From Circinella minor (lineage: Eukaryota > Mucoromycota > Mucoromycetes > Mucorales > Lichtheimiaceae): 64,000 nucleotides of DNA. Below, piece by piece: positions 57,271 to 64,000 of this stretch. The translations under genes were made by a program, and so were the position numbers. The DNA is taken from positions 1-64,000 of the forward strand of contig JAEPRB010000057.1 in the NCBI GenBank assembly GCA_016758965.1, given 5' to 3'. Under the pieces are notes generated by a model. The model was not told where the DNA came from. It did not search any database and saw nothing but the letters and a program-made list of their open reading frames with translations. Position 1 is the stretch's first letter. Every line of letters begins with the position of its first letter.

Positions 57271-57739
57271 TTTCTAGATTGTGAGAGTATATATAATCTC
57301 TATTTAAAAAGTCAAGAAGATTTAGATCATATTTAAACTGGGGTAAATAACAATAAATAGCAATAGGTATTTTACACAAAATTTCATTATCTAACATAAT
57401 ATAATGTATTGGAATTATAGAAATCATGTTTGAATTCAGAAATTACAGGGAACGCAAGGAAAGAAGAAACATGAAAGGAGGCAAAAGAGAGAGAGAGATT
57501 TAGATGGGAGGGGATATAAGAAATAATTATGATTCATATACGTAATATACTATTTGGGAAAGTGAAGGGGTTCAAATCAAATATTCATAATTGTATTTAT
57601 ATTCTCTACAAATCTCCAATCCTTACTTTTTGTATAAACTTGAGAAATAGATTTATAAAGATTTTTACTTTGATTTTATGAATATATGTTTGTGATGTAT
57701 TCACAAACCTTGAGACAACCTTAATATATATATATATAC

Positions 57740-58645
57740 ATATTTTGAACTTATTTGATTAAATCATTAGCCAAAATTTGATTCATAGACGATAATACCT
57801 AAAATGGATCAAAATGGATCTTTGTAAGCTTTTTTTTTTATTATAATATATTAAGCATCTTTCTTGTATCCAAACTATTCTTCATATAACTGTCTCATTA
57901 AATTTGGGGGGGGGAGGGTTCCCAGCTTCTTTAAAGGCTTGTGAGATGATTTGTACATCTTCCGTTCAATAGTCCATTCATCAGTACACAATGTATATTA
58001 ATTAACAGAACTAGTTATATATATATATATATACATCACACGTTCGAAAATTTTAAGTAAAAATTGCGGCAATAAATCACTTATTACTAGCGCCTTCCTT
58101 TTTGTTACTTATCATCCGCTTTTTTTTTTTTTTTTTGGTGAGATACGTTACTTATTCCCCTTCTCAGTGGTAATTATGGTGTTATAAAGCCCTCAGAGAC
58201 TCCATCCCTCGAGCTTGATAAATGCCTTACTAGCGCTGACGTGAGAGATGACTAATACATATTAAAAAAAAAAAAGAATAATAGTAAGAAAATTAAAAAC
58301 AGTTATCGATACGTAGAATGTATTTGGTGATAAATTTGAGATGAATTCTTTTTTTATATCTTACTGTTCATGAGAGAGTTTTTGCTCATATTCAAACATT
58401 GCATCTTCAACACATCTACCACTTGAAAGTACCCACTTCTTGTTTGGAATAAATGAAGTATGCTCTTGTTTAAAATTTTCGATGTCTCCTGTTGTGAGTT
58501 TACATGAATTTAATTTGGATGACTATATACATAATATTGAAAACATGAGGCGAAGAAAGTCATATTTTCGAATTTTTATATTGTTTAATTTATATAAAAT
58601 ACTCACCGATGACCTTCTTTTACTTGATATGGAGCACCTTGATTC
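57740..58645 (-). pseudogene. Copy C: relic of the copy A/B family
   Basis: 58380-58490 on the minus strand is an intact exon 4 equivalent (DIENFKQEHTSFIPNKKWVL, then CVEDAMFEYEQKLSHEQ with its GTAAGA donor). 58490-58645 matches intron 3 of copies A and B. Farther along, 57740-58015 is a badly decayed exon 5 (rearranged, with a G-run at 57906-57915). Exons 6-8 and 1-3 are missing. Not functional. Confidence 0.75.
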
Positions 58646-58670
58646 CATGACCGAGTTTAAAATTTGCTGA

Positions 58671-58795
58671 CTGCGTCAGAATGATGTGCTCTTCATATCA
58701 CGAGACCCAAACTTAAAAAAGTACAAAGATTTTAGTAGGGTATTGATAGCGGCCAACAAGAAGAGGAAAGCTCGTCAAACTTGTCTCTGTTACAG
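58671..58795 (+). pseudogene. Short coding fragment of unknown origin
   Basis: Open and protein-like: LRQNDVLFISRDPNLKKYKD then FSRVLIAANKKRKARQ, running up to a GTATAC donor-like site. An in-frame TGA precedes it. No family recognised; it abuts the copy C relic. Confidence 0.25.
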
Positions 58796-60055
58796 GTATA
58801 CGTTGACCGTCGCTTTTTCTTTATATAAAAAATACCATCCTTGACAACATTTGTTAGTTGTTGTTTCCTTTTCTTTGTACTGGCAGATCCTTCCATTCTA
58901 AGGATAAATCCTTTAAATGCTAATAAACTTTTAATAATATATTAATCATTTATCAAATTATAATATCACATTTGTTCCCCAAATATAAAATACAAACCAA
59001 AAGTATTTAAAAGTTGTATCCTTTAACAGCAACTTTATTACTGGCGCACAAAGTAGGGCTTTCTTTTTACGCGCTTTTCTGTGAGTTGTATAGATTTCAA
59101 CCATTCATTGCTGTCCTGAACATGTTTTCTTTTTAATGTATCCTTGATTCTTTCAATTGATTGTTAAAAATAAATCTGACGCGCAATCCATTTTGACCAT
59201 GAATTTTCTCCCAGTTCAATAACAAAATGTTAACAAACTCTCTGTTCTCTTTCTTTTTGAATATAACTCGTTTTATATTCTGACGATTTTCTTGTGACAG
59301 TTCAATTATTATCATTTTGTAAAAAAAAAAAAAAAAAAAAAAAATTATAACAAAAGAAAAACATATCAGGGTTTTCGTCATCAGGAGTGTCGCTGACAAT
59401 TATACCAGAAAAAAAAAAGCTGCTGTGTTTTTTTTTATTGACTTTTTGGTATTTTGTCCGTGCGGTGTAACTTAAAACTTATCAAAAAAGATAAGTGAGC
59501 AAAAAAAAAAAACGATCGGCGGATGGTAAAACACGGGATAAGATCAGGTCTGCATAACCGGGAAATCGGTGAACAGTTTTCCAGAAAAGTTTTTTAATTG
59601 GTATTCAATGCCGACAATTTTTTTTTTTTTTACCCTTTTAACTTTTAATAGTTACAAAGAAGAGGAACGCGATATAATAATAGTCTATAATAACTTAAAA
59701 CAAAAATTATAGTATAGAATAGATAGGTACTAAAATAGTTGAAGTAGTTAAAAAGTAAATAGATTACAACTGTACCCTAATACATATTAATGGTATTACC
59801 TATAAAAAAAAAGAAAGCTCAGTTCCTATTTTATTTTATTTTTATAGAAAAACTTTGCAAGTTCAAACGCACCAACCACAAGACAAAGTTCTAAGCAAAC
59901 ATTTTCCCGTAGCTTTTTTTTTTTTTAGTCCCTTTTTAAACTTGAACTTTTTATCTTCCCGACCGACTAAACGACTTTAAAAAAAAAAAAAAACTTTTTT
60001 TTTTCTTCTTTTTTTTTTCTTATCATTTTACTTTTTTATTTATTTTATATTATAT
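58796..60055. other. Intergenic with T/A homopolymers upstream of the USP gene
   Basis: Several A- and T-runs of 10-24 bp (59320-59343, 59979-59992). The last 60 bp are T/C-rich, a likely leader or promoter of the next gene. Confidence 0.4.
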
Positions 60056-61422
60056 ATGATGATGGACAATGGTTCAAACGCTGGATTTGCTGCAGCATTA
60101 GGCATTCCATTAACAACAGAAGAACCTATAACACCAGGACTTGAAGAAAAAGTTTATGAATTAAATCAAATCCAAGCTGAAAATATTGCTATTGAAGAAG
60201 CTATTATTGAACCCAAACCTGAACCCAATCGACCTATGAATGAATTAGAAGAACAAGAAGAAGAAGAAAAAAGAAGAAAAAAAATTTTACAAGATGAAGA
60301 AAATAAAAAGAAACAAGAAGAAGAAGAAGAGGAGGAGGAGGAGGATGATCATTTTGTAGATGAAGAATTATTACGTATTACTGAAAGTAATCGACATATA
60401 CCCCATATTGATGCGATCGTTCGACTTCGTTCAAAATCAATGAAAAGACGTCAATTATTAGTATTTTCGGATCCTCCTCGAACAGATCGGTCAAAAACAG
60501 ATCGAATTACAGTAACAAGTCAATATGGTGTTGTGAATGAAAAACAAAGAAAAAAAAGAACTTATTTTGCAGCATGTGATTTTAGTGAAGAAAGTCTTTA
60601 TGCTTTAGAATGGGTTATGGGAACTATGATGCGAGATGGTGATAGTTTATATGTTTTAGCAGTTGTTAATCGTGAAGATAATCCTGATGCTGTTAAAGCA
60701 GGTGGTATGACAAAAGCAAAAGAGGTAAATAATAATAATAATATTCTCCAAGTAAGAAATAAGAATTCCCACTAAAAAAAAAAAAAAAAAAATTATATAG
60801 TTAGAAAAAACATCAGAAGCAGTAACACGTGAAGCAAGAAGAATATTAAATCAAATGTTATTATTTGATATAACATTAATTACTTGTGCTGTTGTTGGAC
60901 GTGTGAAAGATGTTTTAGCTAAAGAGGTTTGTTTGTTTGTTTATTTATTTTTGATATCATAATCCAAATGTATAATGACATAATTATTTATTATTTAAAT
61001 TAGATCCAAAAATTACCTTTAACGATGGTTGTTTGTGGGAGTAAAGGTCGAGGCACTGTTAAAGGGTAAAATATAAATCTTTTTATTATATAAACTATAT
61101 TAATTGTATATATATATATAAATATATACTAATACTTTTTTATATGTAGATTATTTATGGGTTCTATTTCAACATTCTTAGTACATAATTCATCCGTACC
61201 TGTTTCTGTAATAAGACCACCTAATAAGAAAAAAAGTAATAAAAAGAAATCAACAAAAACACCACCATCACTTAGTGAAAGTAAGTTTATATTTCATATT
61301 TATAGATAACAAATAATAATTTTACGTATATATCCTAAACAATTTTTTTTTTATTATAAAAAAAAAAAAAAGGTGTAAAATCAGGAAAAATAGGAGTGGA
61401 TGAATTAAGCAAGACGGTATAA
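60056..61422 (+). CDS. Universal stress protein (UspA-domain) family, five exons
   Basis: Exons: 60056-60724, 60801-60926, 61004-61065, 61150-61280 and 61373-61422; all introns GT-AG and in phase. The N-terminal ~160 residues are an acidic, Glu-rich extension with coiled-coil character (EEQEEEEKRRKKILQDEENK). The Usp domain starts RTYFAACDFSEESLYALEWV, continues DSLYVLAVVNREDNPD and RRILNQMLLFDITLITCAVV, and ends with the nucleotide-binding signature VVCGSKGRGTVKGLFMGSIS then FLVHNSSVPVSVIRPP (G-x2-G-x9-G-S type), so ATP binding is expected. A Lys/Ser-rich tail follows. Role in stress response is inferred from the family only. It ends 9 bp from the stop of the convergent CSN3 gene. Confidence 0.9.
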
Positions 61423-61431
61423 TTATTTTGT

Positions 61432-63887
61432 TTATGAAAAAAGTTTAGAATCATCATCAAGAGGAAGATCCATATCTTCATCATATGCCATCGCCACAGG
61501 GAAATGTTCTCCTTGTGAACTTATCATCATGTACTATATATATATATTATATTATATATCATTATTATTATTATTATTTCATATATTTCATTATACATTA
61601 TACATTATACATTATTTATTTCATTATTCATGACATCTTTTTTTCATTATTCCCCATCCTTCATTCATTTACATATATAAAAAAAAAAGAAACTTACTTT
61701 TGTTTGAAATTCTTTACTTAAACCTTCTGTTTTATCCATAATAGAAATCTTTTTTCTTAAATGAGTAGCATCTTCAATTCTATTTTCAAGATTTAAAGTA
61801 ATACCAGTATCTTCTTCATCAGCGAAATGAACCATTTTAATATTTTGTCCTGATTCATTTAAGATACAAGATATACTAGCATAAATTTGATCTTTTTCAA
61901 TCTAAAAATATATAAATATAAATATATATATATTAGTTTTATATATGCATGAATCGATATAGATAAATATATATTTACCATTGCAAGTAATGTACGTTCA
62001 AGATCTTTTTCATCCACATTTTGATTTTCTTTTTCAGCAAGTAAATTAGCCATTTCACCTATAGTTAAAGTGACATAAACATATCCTAATTGTTTGATAG
62101 TTTCTCGATGAAGTGCTTCAATACATTGTTTAGCTAAACCCATATGTGATTCCTATATAAATTCCATCCCATATTATTCCAAATAAAAGTTAAAAAAAAA
62201 GTATATGTTCAACAAACTTATTATTATGATTATTTACCTCTGTAAGAACTTCTTGATGTGTTTCAATAATAGCTTTTAATTGTGGAAGACCTTTTTGAAA
62301 AGCTTCTATCATATCATTGTAGATAGGATGTTTATTTTTAAAATATTTCTCAAGAGCAGCCGATGTATATTTTGGTAATGAAGGAACCTGAAAGAAATTT
62401 CAATTATTTTCTTTTTCTTATCTTCTTTTTCAAAAAAAAAAAAAAAAAAACTTACTCGACCATAATGAATTAAAGATACAAGAATATATTTTTTATAAGC
62501 TTCAACTTGAATAGCACTAATAACTTGAGCAGGTGCAGAAACAGTCTATCAATGATATCGAAAGAAAAAAAAAAGGTTAAATAAGTGAAAGAAAAAGGAA
62601 AAAAGGACAAAAGTATAATTACCAATACTAAAAATTCAATAGCTCTTTCAAAGTTTTTATTCCCAATATAAATCATAGCACTATAATAATGATATAATAA
62701 GAAACTTTTGATTGAAATATCATAAGTCTATTAAAAAAAAATATTAATATTTTATATAAACTAAACTCTCATCTTATCTCATCCATTTTTATATCAACTT
62801 ACTGAAGGGTTTACATCTTCAATATCATGATCCAATATAATTAATGGTTGATGATACATTTTGGATGATAATGATGCCTTATATCAAAAAGAAAAAAAGA
62901 ATCAATTATTATTCATCTTCAAGCTCTTTATTTTATTTTCCAAATCATGTTTTTTTTTCTTTACCTGTGCAAGTGGAGCATGTAATGATGTTAATGTATT
63001 TTTTTCAGGAGTAAGTCTTTCAATTGCAACAATAAGTGGTACAATAGGAATTACAGGCTATATATATATATATATTATTAGTACTCTTATTCTTACTATA
63101 TATATTGCTTATCTTCCTCTCTCTCTCCTTCTCTTTCTAAAATTTGAACTATTTACGTTTTGAAGTAACTTGGCAAGGTGTTCGAGAGCATGAGCAATAT
63201 GAGTAACTGGTTTTTTTTTTAAATAATAAAAAGTTATTTGTAAGCAATTGATATATCATGGCTTTTCTTTTTTTTTTTTAAAAAAAAAAAAAAAATAGAT
63301 AGATAAGATATATTTACTTACTTCTTGAAGGTGAATATAATAATTGTTCTGGTTTAAATACACGTACAAAGTGATGCATAGCTTGAACCAAGAATTGACC
63401 CACATTAATATCAGTTACTGAATTACAACGTGATGTCCTAATATGAATGTATATATATATATATTTATAAGGTTATAAGAACTTTTTTTATAAAAATCAT
63501 TTTGAATTTTTTTTTTTAAAAAAAAAATACTTGCAGGAAATAAAGATAACCAAGACTATGTTCAGAAGGATCTAAAACAGTCAGTGGATCTAATTGAGTT
63601 GTAGTACTTGCTTGAAAATGAGGTTCTGAAAGTTGATTTAATTTATTTGCCAATGACTTCATTTGTTCATTACTATTTTCATTGACAGAAGTAATGAATG
63701 CAAGAATTTCATCAATAATTTGTGGGTCCATGGTTGTTTGTTGTTGTTGTCTTGTGGATGTTGCTATCGTTGAGGTTGCTGAGGTTGTTGTTGTTGCATG
63801 AGGAGGAGAACGCATGGTTTGCGCGTTATTTTCAGGTATTGAAAATTGTGGTTGTTGTTGAGATTGAGATTGTTGTCGGTCAGTCAT
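61432..63887 (-). CDS. CSN3: COP9 signalosome subunit 3, 11 exons
   Basis: PCI-domain subunit of the COP9 signalosome, which removes NEDD8 from cullin ubiquitin ligases. Exons on the minus strand: 63887-63535, 63437-63322, 63206-63157, 63057-62965, 62877-62803, 62727-62623, 62545-62456, 62387-62238, 62152-61979, 61901-61698 and 61533-61432, giving 503 aa (human 423). The N-terminus is extended and Gln/Thr/Ser-rich. Diagnostic blocks: YDISIKSFLLYHYYSAMIYI, GNKNFERAIEFL, IQVEAYKKYILVSLIHYGR, LPKYTSAALEKYF, GLAKQCIEALHRETIKQ and EKDQIYASISCILNESG (winged-helix end of PCI). The acidic tail is DEDMDLPLDDDSKLFS. Ten of the introns are expected; nine have GT-AG ends. Intron 1 keeps phase only with a GC donor (GCAAGT at 63534), as GT one codon later would shift frame into a stop. 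Confidence 0.93.
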
Positions 63888-64000
63888 TTTTTTTTTTTTT
63901 TATATTATATATAAAAAAAAATGAACTTTAGAAAAAAAGAATTATAGGGCGCAGCAAAAAATAAAAAATAAAGAAACACACACGCGAAATGGGTTTCTTT

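Noticed and set aside
1..64000. tRNA and rRNA genes
   Set aside because: Looked for T-loop-like GGTTCGAAT boxes with matching acceptor stems and for rRNA core sequences; none supported a call by eye.

Overview
This window is AT-rich eukaryotic DNA with short GT-AG introns, long intergenic stretches and many decayed transposons. Gene content (a single-domain acyl-CoA-binding protein, NPC1, CSN3, a USP-domain protein, a glycine-rich DUF1399 protein, MINPP-type phosphatases, Helitron and Plavaka relics) fits an early-diverging fungus, most likely Mucoromycota. That placement is inference from protein likeness; no rRNA or other marker is present. No tRNA, rRNA or CRISPR was recognised.

Layout. 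1-8000: a possible last exon of a gene entering from the left, an acyl-CoA-binding protein (minus), an epoxide hydrolase in five exons (plus) and an intronless secreted MINPP-type histidine phosphatase (plus). 8-20.5 kb is a transposon graveyard between two inverted copies of a ~45-bp sequence 12.4 kb apart. It holds a 5'-truncated Helitron helicase, a DDE transposase with one nonsense codon, a pseudogene of a multicopy family split by a 1.77-kb insertion with a 6-bp target duplication, fold-back elements rich in TTTTGCG motifs, and the decayed N-terminal part of a Helitron protein. 22.1-26 kb: a ~12-exon DUF1399/glycine-rich gene. 28.2-29.6 kb: a second, frameshifted MINPP-like gene. 30-34 kb: a Plavaka-type transposase relic and a MITE. 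35-40 kb is nearly gene-free, with three small candidate ORFs. 40.5-44.8 kb: NPC1 in five exons.

From 44.6 to 53.4 kb lies a tandem segmental duplication. The last exon of NPC1 plus the next, minus-strand gene (copy A, 535 aa) are repeated as an NPC1 tail fragment plus copy B (531 aa). Copy A carries two transposon insertions for which copy B gives the empty sites. The two proteins have the same eight-exon structure and are nearly identical in exons 4-8, but strongly diverged in exons 1-3. A third relic (copy C, 57.7-58.7 kb) and the diverged pseudogene at 13-15.8 kb (copy D) belong to the same family, which is the most unusual gene content here. Its function is unknown.

53.4-57.3 kb holds a hairpin MITE, a 2.4-kb long-TIR element with its right TIR split by a nested insertion, and a 116-bp tandem repeat. 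60-64 kb holds two convergent genes whose stop codons are 9 bp apart: a USP-domain protein (plus, 5 exons) and COP9 signalosome subunit 3 (minus, 11 exons, one apparent GC-AG intron).
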